Below, in pieces: positions 8,054-16,227 of a DNA stretch of 64,000 nucleotides (position 1 is the first letter of the stretch; each line of letters starts with the position of its first letter). Position numbers and translations under genes: made by a program. Source of the stretch: Hymenobacter convexus (lineage in GTDB: Bacteria > Bacteroidota > Bacteroidia > Cytophagales > Hymenobacteraceae); NCBI RefSeq assembly GCF_030580955.1, contig NZ_JAUQON010000014.1, forward strand, positions 1 to 64,000, given 5' to 3'. The notes under the pieces were generated by a model. That model had not been told where the DNA came from. It saw only the letters and a list, made by a program, of their open reading frames with translations, and made no database searches.

Positions 8054-8146
8054 GTTGGGGTTCCAACAACATTTGCTTTCTTCGCCCGTCTTTCTAACCT
8101 CACACCTCACCTGCGCAAGCGGAAGCGTGCGCGCCAATTTCCCCTC

Positions 8147-8863
8147 ATGAATCCATTACTGAATAGACAAGAGTTTCGCAAGTTCGCGGTGAAAGGACAG
8201 GGCCTGAGCGGCCTGGGCGTAGACCAATACCTGAACCACATGGAAGGCCAGGTGCGCAACGGCATGATGCTGCCCACCAACATGACCCGCTCGGTCATTG
8301 AGGAGCGTCCGCAGAACTTCCGCGAAATCGACGTGTTTTCGCGCCTCATCATGGACCGCATCGTGTTCCTGGGCACGGCCGTGGACGACTACATCGCCAA
8401 TATCCTGACGGCGCAGATGCTGTTCCTGGAGTCGGCCGATGCCAAGAAGGATATCCTGCTCTACATCAACTCGCCCGGTGGCTCGGTGTATGCCGGCCTC
8501 GGCATTTACGACACGATGCAGTACGTGAACCCCGACGTGGCCACCATCTGCACCGGCCTGGCCGCTTCGATGGGCGCCGTGCTGCTGGCCGGCGGCGCGC
8601 CGAACAAGCGTTCGGCCCTCCCCCACGCCCGCGTGATGATTCACCAGCCTTCGGGCGGGGCGCAGGGCCAGTCGTCGGACATTGAAATCACGGCCCGCGA
8701 AATCCTGAAGCTGAAGAAGGAGCTGTATGACATTCTGGCGCAGCACACCGGCAAAACCTACCAGGAAATCCACGACAATTCGGACCGCGACTACTGGATG
8801 CGCGCCGACGAAGCCAAAGAGTACGGCCTGATTGACGAGGTGCTGGAAAAGAAGAAAGCCTAA
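8147..8863 (+). CDS. clpP: ATP-dependent Clp protease proteolytic subunit
   Basis: Serine peptidase that forms the double-heptamer barrel of ClpXP. The protein is 238 residues. Catalytic residues are visible: Ser141 in GLAASMGAVLL, His166 in MIHQPSGG and Asp215 in DRDYWM. INSPGGSVYAGLGIYDTMQ is also characteristic. The ATG at 8147 gives a length close to Bacteroidota homologs, with an N-terminal segment slightly longer than in E. coli ClpP. The longer frame would run through the tig terminator. Its usual partner clpX is not adjacent but lies 5.8 kb downstream on the same strand. Confidence 0.97.
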   Translation: MNPLLNRQEFRKFAVKGQGLSGLGVDQYLNHMEGQVRNGMMLPTNMTRSVIEERPQNFREIDVFSRLIMDRIVFLGTAVDDYIANILTAQMLFLESADAKKDILLYINSPGGSVYAGLGIYDTMQYVNPDVATICTGLAASMGAVLLAGGAPNKRSALPHARVMIHQPSGGAQGQSSDIEITAREILKLKKELYDILAQHTGKTYQEIHDNSDRDYWMRADEAKEYGLIDEVLEKKKA

Positions 8864-8893
8864 GCGTTAGTTATCACTGAGTTGATAATGCAC

Positions 8894-8927
8894 AAAAAGG
8901 CCCCTGCCGCAAAGCAGGGGCCTTTTT
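8894..8927 (+). terminator. Terminator downstream of clpP
   Basis: AAAAAGGCCCCTGC (8894-8907), six-base loop, GCAGGGGCCTTTTT (8914-8927). The stem is perfect and flanked by A and T runs, so it can act in both directions. Confidence 0.93.
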
Positions 8928-9209
8928 GTGTTTGTTCATAGCTGTGGATGCGAATAATGGTGCGGCTGCTATTAGGCACTGATGACTGCCAGCCGCACAT
9001 GCACTGGCGCGGCGGCAAACCTGACGGGCCGCGGCCGGGGCGCCGGCGTGGTGGTGAAAGCCCAACCCGCGGCCCAGGCCGGCGTGACGGTGGAGGCGAG
9101 AAAGACGAGTTGCAGGTGTTGAGCGTGCGGTTCCATGGCCGGAGTACAGAAAGTGTGAAGGGGATGAGTGTGAGGAAAGAAGTGCGAGATGGAGAAACAG
9201 AAAGAATGA
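8928..9209. other. Intergenic gap between clpP and the GNAT gene
   Basis: 282 bases between the clpP terminator and the convergent GNAT stop. I see no gene, repeat or terminator beyond the clpP hairpin; no T-rich hairpin follows the GNAT stop. Confidence 0.6.
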
Positions 9210-9854
9210 TTAACGCATTGATTGCTGGCTAGCTTCGCGCACCAGCCCCCACATAAGCGGGGTATCGGTGCCGGCGCTGGCCGGGCACTGGCCCGTCAGC
9301 CGGAAGCCGATGCGCTGATAAAAGGGCAATTGTTCGGGTACTTGCGTATCGAGGTAGCAGGGCGCGTGGGTGGCTTGCATGGCGGCCAGCGTGGCTTGCA
9401 GCAGGCGGCGGCCCTGGCCCTGGCCGCGGTGCAGGGGACTCACGGCGAGCGCCAATAGGTGATGGTGGCAGGCCGCGGCCCCACTTGCGCGTCGCAACCT
9501 GGCGGCGGCCCCTAGGTGCTGGCGCAGCCGGAGCCAGCTTTTGCCGGGCAGGCGCCACAGGGCGGCGGGCAAGAAGCCCGATTGCAAAAGCTGCCATCCG
9601 TTGGCAACTGATTGGCCCGGCCTAACCCAAATAGCCAAGGCCGTGCTGGTGGCGTTGGTATACACCCGGCCGAAGCGCATGCCGAAGCGCAGCAGCTGCT
9701 CCATCAGCCAGGTGCGCTGTGCGGGCGCATCGGGCTCGGAGCAGCAGTAGCGCAGCACCGGGTGGTCGGCGCAGGCATCGGTGAGTAGCAACGTGGCCCA
9801 GGACAAGTCGGCAGCGTCGAGGCGGCGGGCGGGTAGCGCGATGGGGGGAGCCAT
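9210..9854 (-). CDS. GNAT family N-acetyltransferase
   Basis: A 214-residue protein whose C-terminal half carries the acetyl-CoA fold: HHHLLALAVSPLHRGQGQGR (motif A with the Q/RxxGxG/A loop), then YLDTQVPEQLPFYQRIGFRL (motif B). Substrate cannot be inferred. The ATG at 9854 (MAPPIALPARRLD) fits the domain; another in-frame ATG is at 9914, and the frame stays open to 10118 without homology that I recognise. It lies about 320 nt downstream of the hybrid regulator on the same strand and could be a read-through target or an independent gene. Confidence 0.85.
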   Translation of the reverse strand: MAPPIALPARRLDAADLSWATLLLTDACADHPVLRYCCSEPDAPAQRTWLMEQLLRFGMRFGRVYTNATSTALAIWVRPGQSVANGWQLLQSGFLPAALWRLPGKSWLRLRQHLGAAARLRRASGAAACHHHLLALAVSPLHRGQGQGRRLLQATLAAMQATHAPCYLDTQVPEQLPFYQRIGFRLTGQCPASAGTDTPLMWGLVREASQQSMR

Positions 9855-10177
9855 GTGGGAGAGGAAAGGAACGAAGAGACGAGGCGGCCAGGCGGGGCGA
9901 GTGAGCGTTTCCATAGCCGGTGTTGGGGATGCAGAGCGAGCGGAAGGACGGTACCGAAGCCGGCGAAAGGCAGGGCGTTTGTTATTGCCAAAAAAAGCCT
10001 TTTCCCAGCCGGTTACCATTCGCTGGTGTTGCAAATGCGTGCGTGGACGTTGCACGGGTTTGGCGGGCGTTGCAAAGCCTTTCGAATTTGGAATGGCCTT
10101 CCAAATCCCCCCGTCCATCCCACAAAAAATCAGGATACCAGTTACTTAATCAACGCGGGTGGCGCTGCTCTTCCGGA
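9855..10177. other. Intergenic gap between GNAT and the hybrid regulator
   Basis: 323 bases with no supported gene. An in-frame extension of the GNAT frame occupies most of it but does not look like protein-family sequence. No clear promoter core or terminator was found. Confidence 0.5.
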
Positions 10178-13100
10178 TTATACCGCCTCCCCTTCCGTAG
10201 CCAAAGCGTCGGTGTTGGCGGCTTCGGCGTGGCGCACGGCCGCGCTGGGCGGGTAGCCAAACTGCCGCGAAAAAGCCGTGGAGAAAGCCGCCGGGCTGCC
10301 AAATCCCACCTGGTACGACACCTCCGCCACCGTGCCCACCTGCGCCCGCAGCAAGGCCAGCGCACGGTGAAGGCGCATGCTCCGGATGTATTCGCCCGGC
10401 GACTGCCCGGTGAGGGCCTTGAGCTTGCGGTGAACCTGGGTGCGGCTCATGCCGATGTCGTTGCCCAGCTGGTCGACACCAAAGGTTTCATCGGCCAGGT
10501 GCCGCAGCACGGCTTCGCTGATGCGGCGCAGAAACTCCTGGTCGAGCGAAGGGCGGCCGGCCACGGCGGCCAAATGAGCGGCCAGCGGGTCGGGCGCTGG
10601 AGTTGCCGGTGCCTCCTCGCTCCTATCCGCGGCGGCGTTTGCCTGGGCCGCCAGTTCGGCGGCGAAGCGGGCTTGCACCCGGCGGCGCAGGGCCAGCAGG
10701 TTGCGTACCTGGGCCTGCAACTCACGCGGGCTGAAGGGTTTGGCCAGAAAACTGTCGGCGCCGGTTTCGAGGCCTTCCAGCTTGGCGTCGGGGCTCGATT
10801 TGGCGGTGAGCAGCACCACCGGAATGTGGCTGGTGGCGGGGTCGGTTTTGAGCTGCTGGCAGGCCTGGTAGCCGTCCAGGCCGGGCATCATCACGTCGCT
10901 CAGCACCAAATCGGGCACTTCGGCTCGCGCGGTGGCCAAGCCAGCCAGGCCGTCGGTGGCCAGCAGCAGCCGGTAGCCAGCCGGCGCCAGCGTGGCCCTG
11001 ATGAACTCTCGCACCTCGTCATTGTCTTCGATGATGAGTACCGTTTCACAGTCCAAATCGACCGCCGATGGTTCTGTATTGGCTGGGTTGGACGCGGCGG
11101 TTGGAGTTGCTTCCAAACCAGCAGCCGGGGCATTCTTCCCATTGGCCCCTGCACCGGCGCCCGCTACTGGCCGCAGGCCGCGCGGAATTTCAACCGTGAA
11201 AGTGGCACCAGCGCCGGGCGCGCTCGTTACGGCCACGGAGCCGCCGTGCAGGCCCGCCAGCTCGCGCACCAGCGCCAAACCGATGCCGGTGCCGGTGCGC
11301 TGTTGGTCGGTCGGATTGTTGGCTTGGTAAAACCGGTCGAACAGGTGCGGCAAGTCTTCGGCGGCAATGCCGGGGCCGGTGTCGCGCACGGCCATGGCCA
11401 CGCTGCCTGCCGGCGCCGCGGGAGTAGCCGGCCCCTCCATCACCGAAACCGTGACGCAGCCGCCGGCCGGCGTGAAGCGCAAGGCGTTCGCCAACAAATT
11501 GGTCATCATTTCCTCCAGCTTGGCGGCATCGAACACCAGCGGGACGGGTTCGGCGGGAATTTCGCACTGTAGCGTAATCTGACGGCTTTCGGCCAAAGGC
11601 GCGAACGAAACCACCAGCTGGCGCACCTCGGCCGCAGCGTCGCCGGAGGTGGGCAGCAGGCGGAGGGCCCCGGCTTCAAGCTTGCTGAGGTCGAGGAGCT
11701 GGTTGATGAGCGTGAGAAGGCGCCGGGCGCTGCGCAACACCACGCTGCCCTGCTGCCGCACGGCGGGGTCGGCAGGGGTGGTGGCCAGCACCTCGGCCGG
11801 GCCCAGAATGAGGGTGAGCGGCGTGCGCAGCTCGTGGCTGACGTTGGTAAAAAAGTCGGTTTTCACCCGGTCCAGCTCTTTGAGGTAGGTCAGGGCCTGG
11901 TGTTCGAGCTGGCGTTCGGCGCGGTCGCGCTCCCGGGCTTTAGTATAAGCGCGGACGGCGTAGAGGAGCAGGCCAAAGCCGCTCGCGTAGAGCAGGTAAG
12001 CCCACCAGGTGCGCCACCACGGCGGCCGGATGCTGAACGAATAAGTCATGGGCCGGGGGCTCCACACGCCCGATTCGTTGGCGGCCCGCAGTTCGAAGCG
12101 GTAGTGGCCAGGCGGCAGGTTGGTGTAGGTGGCCGAGCGGGCCGCCAGCGGGCCGCTCCATTGGTTCTCGAACCCCGCCAGCCGGTACTGATAGCGCACG
12201 CGGCCGGGGTTGGTGAGGCTGACGGCGCCGTAGCCGAAGGTGAGATGGTTGAACTGGTGCGGCAGGACGGCACCGGGCAGCAGGGCCGTGTCGCGCATGA
12301 ACAGGCGCAGGCCCGTCAGGTGCGGGTAGGGCGGTACTCGGTTGGGGCGGGCGTCGGTGGGTAGGTAGCGCATCAGCCCCGCCACGGTGCCGGCCCAGAG
12401 GGTGCCGTTGGGCTCGGCCAGCACGGCATTGATGCCGGTTTCCTGCCCAATAAAACCTTCTTCATACCCAAAAAACGCCTGTTGGCCGGTAGCGGGCTGG
12501 TAGCGTACCAAGCCGCGGGTGGTGCCCAGCCACACGGCCCCAGCGGCATCGCACTGCACAAAATAGGGGTTGTTGATGTGCACGCCCGGCGCGTCGTGCA
12601 AGGGCACCGGGTGCAGGCCATCCGCCGGTTGGGCAGGGTCATAGGTAAAAATGCCTTCGCCAAAGCTGCTCAGCCACAGCCGGCCACGCCCGTCTTCGCT
12701 GATGGAAAACACCGAAAGTGGTTCAGCTGAGGCCGCACGCGGCGCCACCGCCCGGAAGCGCAGGCCCGGTGCCGCACCGGCGCGGGCGGGCGCCACTTCT
12801 TCGGCTTGCACCAGCCCGGCGCCTTCGGTGCCCAGCCAGATGGTGCCCGTGCGGCCGCGCAATAGCTTCATGACGCGCCGGGCCCCGGCCAGGGTGGGCC
12901 CCACATATTGCTCGAAGCGGGCCGTGGCGGGGTCGTACACCACCAGGCCATTGGTTTCGGTGGCCAGCCAGATACGGCCGTACCGGTCTTCCAGCATGTT
13001 GGCCACTGTGGTTTCGGCCAGGGGCGGGATTTCAGCACTGAGCAGGCGCCAGCGCTTTCGGCTCGCCTCCCACACCCCCGAGCCGCCCTGCGTGGTGCCC

Positions 13101-14440
13101 ACCCACACCTCGCCGTTGGCGCGGGGCAGCACGGCCCGCACCACGTTGTAGGTATCGGGCTCGCGCCGGGGCAACACCAGGCAGCGCGCGGCCGAAGTGG
13201 CCGTCCCGGGATGCAGCAGCGCCAGGCCGTTGTTAGTGCCCACCCAGTAGGCTCCGGTTTCGCCCACGGCGGGCGCCAGTGCATATACTTTGGTGCCCGG
13301 CAGCCCGTCGGCGGCATCAAAGAGCACGAAGCGGCTATCGGGCAGGTACTGCGTGAGGCCGTTGGCCGACGTAGCCCACAGGTTGCCTTCACGGTCGAGC
13401 AGCAAATCGCCGCGGCGGTAGCTGTGCGTCACGAGGCCGGTGCCGGGCAGGCAGCGCGCCAGGGCCGCCGTGGCGGTGGGCAGATAGCACAGGCCCTTGC
13501 CGGTGAGCACCCACACCCGGCCCGTGGGGCCCGCCTCGGCGGTGGCGCGCAGCACGCGGTCGGAGCACAGGCCCTGGGCGGTGGTGTAGTGCCGGGCCCG
13601 GTAGCTGCCGGCGACAACGGGGTCGAGCACAAACAGGCCGGCTGTGGGCGTGCTGCACCACAGGCGGCCATCGGGGGCGGCGCTCAGGCCCAGCACGGCG
13701 CCGGTGCGCAGTTCGGCAGGCAGGCCGGCGGGCAGGGGGCGCGGGCGGCCGGTGGCTTCGTCCAGCAGGCGCAGGCCTTCATCAGAACCCACCCAGAGGC
13801 CTCCCGCCGGCGCCGCAGCCAGGGCGTTGATGGCCAAGGGCTGGTCGTCGGAGCCGGCCTGGGCCTGCACTTGCTGCACAGCGGGCGCGGCCAGGCTGTC
13901 GGCGGGCAGGGAGGCACGGGGCCAGCGCAGGCAATAGAGGGCGCCGCCGGCCGTGCCTACCCACAGGCGGCGGCCCGCCCCCTCCCCTTGCGGCAGCAGT
14001 GTGAGCACCTGATTGAAACGGCCCTGGGCGCGGCGCGGGGTGATGCGCCGGGCGCGGCTAGCGGCCGAGCTGTAGTAGCAAATGGAGCCGTCGCGCATGC
14101 CCAGCCAAAGGTTGGCGCCGGGGCCGGGGTCGGGCGCGAGGGTGGTGACGCGGGTATTGGGCAGGCCCGAGCGGGTGGTGAGGGAATGAAATTCGTGCCC
14201 ATCGTACCAAGCCGCGCCCACTTCCGACACCAGCCAGAGCCGGCCTTGGCCGTCTTGGGCGAGGGCGCTCACGCTGGTTTCGGGCAAGCCCTGGCTCAGG
14301 CCGAAGCTGCGGAAGGGCAGCGTTTGGGCGTGGGCCAGCGGCAGCCCGGCCCCGGCCACAAGCAGAACGGTCCGAATTATCCGGAGCAGCCCACGCCACC
14401 TTTGGCGAATAATTAGTGTCCTTAATCGTCTGTTAAACAT
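10178..14440 (-). CDS. Hybrid two-component system sensor/regulator (HTCS)
   Basis: A one-protein signalling system of 1420 residues, of the kind that controls polysaccharide utilisation loci in Bacteroidota. Order: signal peptide (about 1-38, ending LPLAHAQ); periplasmic two-component-regulator propeller repeats to about 740 (many blades of the form GLW.GT..GL); Y_Y_Y domain about 745-805; one membrane helix about 813-831; histidine kinase with phospho-acceptor His869 (FFTNVSHELRTPL) and ATP-binding motifs NLLANALRFTPAGG, DTGPGI and GTGIGLALV; receiver domain about 1133-1246 with Asp1182 (LSDVMMPG) and the conserved Lys in LAKPFS; AraC-type helix-turn-helix from about 1320. All catalytic residues are present. 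No SusC/SusD pair is adjacent, so its target is unknown. Confidence 0.95.
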   Translation of the reverse strand: MFNRRLRTLIIRQRWRGLLRIIRTVLLVAGAGLPLAHAQTLPFRSFGLSQGLPETSVSALAQDGQGRLWLVSEVGAAWYDGHEFHSLTTRSGLPNTRVTTLAPDPGPGANLWLGMRDGSICYYSSAASRARRITPRRAQGRFNQVLTLLPQGEGAGRRLWVGTAGGALYCLRWPRASLPADSLAAPAVQQVQAQAGSDDQPLAINALAAAPAGGLWVGSDEGLRLLDEATGRPRPLPAGLPAELRTGAVLGLSAAPDGRLWCSTPTAGLFVLDPVVAGSYRARHYTTAQGLCSDRVLRATAEAGPTGRVWVLTGKGLCYLPTATAALARCLPGTGLVTHSYRRGDLLLDREGNLWATSANGLTQYLPDSRFVLFDAADGLPGTKVYALAPAVGETGAYWVGTNNGLALLHPGTATSAARCLVLPRREPDTYNVVRAVLPRANGEVWVGTTQGGSGVWEASRKRWRLLSAEIPPLAETTVANMLEDRYGRIWLATETNGLVVYDPATARFEQYVGPTLAGARRVMKLLRGRTGTIWLGTEGAGLVQAEEVAPARAGAAPGLRFRAVAPRAASAEPLSVFSISEDGRGRLWLSSFGEGIFTYDPAQPADGLHPVPLHDAPGVHINNPYFVQCDAAGAVWLGTTRGLVRYQPATGQQAFFGYEEGFIGQETGINAVLAEPNGTLWAGTVAGLMRYLPTDARPNRVPPYPHLTGLRLFMRDTALLPGAVLPHQFNHLTFGYGAVSLTNPGRVRYQYRLAGFENQWSGPLAARSATYTNLPPGHYRFELRAANESGVWSPRPMTYSFSIRPPWWRTWWAYLLYASGFGLLLYAVRAYTKARERDRAERQLEHQALTYLKELDRVKTDFFTNVSHELRTPLTLILGPAEVLATTPADPAVRQQGSVVLRSARRLLTLINQLLDLSKLEAGALRLLPTSGDAAAEVRQLVVSFAPLAESRQITLQCEIPAEPVPLVFDAAKLEEMMTNLLANALRFTPAGGCVTVSVMEGPATPAAPAGSVAMAVRDTGPGIAAEDLPHLFDRFYQANNPTDQQRTGTGIGLALVRELAGLHGGSVAVTSAPGAGATFTVEIPRGLRPVAGAGAGANGKNAPAAGLEATPTAASNPANTEPSAVDLDCETVLIIEDNDEVREFIRATLAPAGYRLLLATDGLAGLATARAEVPDLVLSDVMMPGLDGYQACQQLKTDPATSHIPVVLLTAKSSPDAKLEGLETGADSFLAKPFSPRELQAQVRNLLALRRRVQARFAAELAAQANAAADRSEEAPATPAPDPLAAHLAAVAGRPSLDQEFLRRISEAVLRHLADETFGVDQLGNDIGMSRTQVHRKLKALTGQSPGEYIRSMRLHRALALLRAQVGTVAEVSYQVGFGSPAAFSTAFSRQFGYPPSAAVRHAEAANTDALATEGEAV

Positions 14441-14595
14441 AGCGGACCAGGTTTCAACCAGCCAGTAATTACCTGTGATGCAATTGGCTTGCTGCGGTGC
14501 CGGAACTTTTAAAGCTACACAATATCTGTCTAGCGCAGTATCTTAGTCTTTGCGACGGGGCACCATTTTTCTCGCCGCAGGCGTTGGGCATGTCG

Positions 14596-14603
14596 TACCT
14601 TTG
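14596..14603 (+). promoter_or_regulatory. -7 box of the clpX promoter
   Basis: TACCTTTG matches the rrn and tRNA -7 boxes exactly and lies 51 nt before the GTG start of clpX. A T-rich run upstream may act as a weak -33 region; I see no clean TTG at the expected spacing. Confidence 0.55.
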
Positions 14604-14654
14604 AGCCCGCTTGTCCAAAAACCTGCTTCTCCATCCCTCTCTATTCCCTATTCC

Positions 14655-15878
14655 GTGGCCGAAATATCCTGTTCCTTTTGCAATAAGAGCAAGCGCGAAG
14701 TCGCCGTCATGATTTCGGGCATCAACGCCCACATCTGCGAGAAGTGCGTGGGCCAGGCCCAGCACATCCTCGACGAAGAAGCTAAAGCTCAGGATGCCAG
14801 CAAGCAGCCAAAATTCAACCTCATCAAGCCCAAGGCCATCAAGGAGCACCTCGACCAGTACGTGGTAGGCCAGGACGAAGCCAAGCGCGTGATGAGCGTG
14901 GCGGTGTACAACCACTACAAGCGCCTGATGCAGAAGCCCCAGGAAGACGAAGTGCAGATTGAGAAGTCGAACATCATCATGGTGGGCGAAACCGGCACCG
15001 GCAAAACGTTCCTGGCCCGCATGCTGGCCAAAATCCTGCAGGTGCCCTTCTGCATTGCCGACGCCACGGTGCTCACCGAGGCCGGCTACGTGGGCGAAGA
15101 CGTGGAAAGCATCCTGACCCGCCTGCTGCAAGCCGCTGACTACAACCTCGAAGCGGCCGAGCGCGGCATCGTGTACATCGACGAAATCGACAAGATTGCT
15201 CGCAAGAGCGACAACCCCAGCATCACGCGCGACGTGAGCGGCGAGGGTGTGCAGCAGGCCCTGCTGAAGCTGCTGGAGGGCACCAATATCAACGTGCCGC
15301 CCCAGGGCGGGCGCAAGCACCCCGAGCAAAAGATGATTTCGGTGAACACCGAGAACATCCTCTTCATTTGCGGCGGCGCTTTCTCGGGCCTCGACCGCAT
15401 CATCAAGAGCCGCCTGAACACCAAGCCGATGGGCTTCGCCAAAACGAACCTCGACGAGCAGGTAGACACCCAGAATTTCCTGCGCTACGTGTCGGCCCAA
15501 GACATCAAGAGCTTCGGCCTGATTCCGGAGCTGATTGGCCGCCTGCCGGTGCTCACCCACCTCAACCCGCTGGACCGCACCACCCTGCGCATGATTCTGA
15601 CCGAGCCCAAAAACTCGCTCGTGCGCCAGTACAAGCGCCTGTTCGGCATGGAAAACATCGCGCTCGACTTCACCGAGGACGCACTCGAATACATCGTGGA
15701 GAAGGCCGACGAGTACCGCCTCGGCGCGCGCGGCCTGCGCTCCATCTGCGAGAGCATCATGACCGATGCCATGTTCGAAATGCCCTCGGAAGAAGGCGCC
15801 GACAAGCTGCAAATCAACCTGAGCTACTGCCGCAGCAAGTTCGAAAAGTCGCCCTTGCGTCACATGCGGGCGGCGTAG
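14655..15878 (+). CDS. clpX: ATP-dependent Clp protease ATP-binding subunit ClpX
   Basis: AAA+ unfoldase that feeds substrates into ClpP. The protein is 407 residues. The N-terminal zinc-binding domain reads CSFCNKSKREVAVMISG then CEKC. Walker A is GETGTGKT, Walker B is IVYIDEIDKIA, and the substrate-gripping pore loop is GYVGEDVES. The arginine-finger and C-terminal region (DEYRLGARGLRSICE) is intact. The GTG at 14655 gives the family start VAEISCSFC; the open frame to 14550 adds residues homologs lack. Although on the same strand as tig and clpP, it is separated from them by two genes on the opposite strand and has its own -7 box. Confidence 0.96.
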   Translation: MAEISCSFCNKSKREVAVMISGINAHICEKCVGQAQHILDEEAKAQDASKQPKFNLIKPKAIKEHLDQYVVGQDEAKRVMSVAVYNHYKRLMQKPQEDEVQIEKSNIIMVGETGTGKTFLARMLAKILQVPFCIADATVLTEAGYVGEDVESILTRLLQAADYNLEAAERGIVYIDEIDKIARKSDNPSITRDVSGEGVQQALLKLLEGTNINVPPQGGRKHPEQKMISVNTENILFICGGAFSGLDRIIKSRLNTKPMGFAKTNLDEQVDTQNFLRYVSAQDIKSFGLIPELIGRLPVLTHLNPLDRTTLRMILTEPKNSLVRQYKRLFGMENIALDFTEDALEYIVEKADEYRLGARGLRSICESIMTDAMFEMPSEEGADKLQINLSYCRSKFEKSPLRHMRAA

Positions 15879-15897
15879 GTTTTAGTAGCAAGTATCA

Positions 15898-15937
15898 GAA
15901 AATGGGAAGTTCGGTTTCGGCCGGGCTTCCCATTTTT
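15898..15937 (+). terminator. Terminator downstream of clpX
   Basis: AAAATGGGAAG (15899-15909) pairs with CTTCCCATTTT (15926-15936), with a 16-base loop and a T tail. Confidence 0.88.
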
Positions 15938-16158
15938 GTTGCTTCACAGTGTAGAATTGGATGTATGGGTTTCTTTTCATCTCGGTTTCACCGGCCGGTT
16001 TCCCTCGATATCTGTTCCACAACATGCCTACACCAGACCGGGCGTAGCATGGGATTGGTCGTTCGAAACCGTGCACTATACCAACCACACATTTACCATT
16101 TACATGCACGGCGACACGCCTAAGCCCGGCATGCAGATGGATAGCTAGCTTAAGCCAC
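15938..16158. other. Short gap between two terminators; doubtful small ORF
   Basis: About 220 bases of lower GC between the clpX terminator and a bidirectional terminator. A plus-strand frame (15936-16148, 70 codons, ending HGDTPKPGMQMDS) stops 10 bases before the second terminator, a suggestive position. The protein matches nothing I know and its start overlaps the clpX terminator. I do not call it a gene. Confidence 0.3.
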
Positions 16159-16190
16159 AAAAAAAGGCCCGCCAATTGGCGGGCCTTTTT
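16159..16190. terminator. Bidirectional terminator below the metalloprotease gene
   Basis: AAGGCCCGCC, AATT, GGCGGGCCTT flanked by A7 on the left and T5 on the right. The perfect stem works on both strands and serves the minus-strand protease gene ending at 16228. Confidence 0.92.
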
Positions 16191-16227
16191 CTCGTTCAGC
16201 CGGGAAACGCTCCCGGCCAGATTCAAT

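Noticed and set aside
9855..10118. 88-codon N-terminal extension of the GNAT frame
   Set aside because: No domain or signal sequence; the domain begins after the ATG at 9854.
12908..14416. Long plus-strand ORF (502 codons) opposite the HTCS gene
   Set aside because: Ala/Gly/Arg/Gln-rich shadow of a high-GC coding strand; the minus strand has a full set of HTCS domains.
15936..16148. 70-codon plus-strand ORF ending just before a terminator
   Set aside because: It starts inside the clpX terminator and its protein is unrecognised; position alone is not enough.
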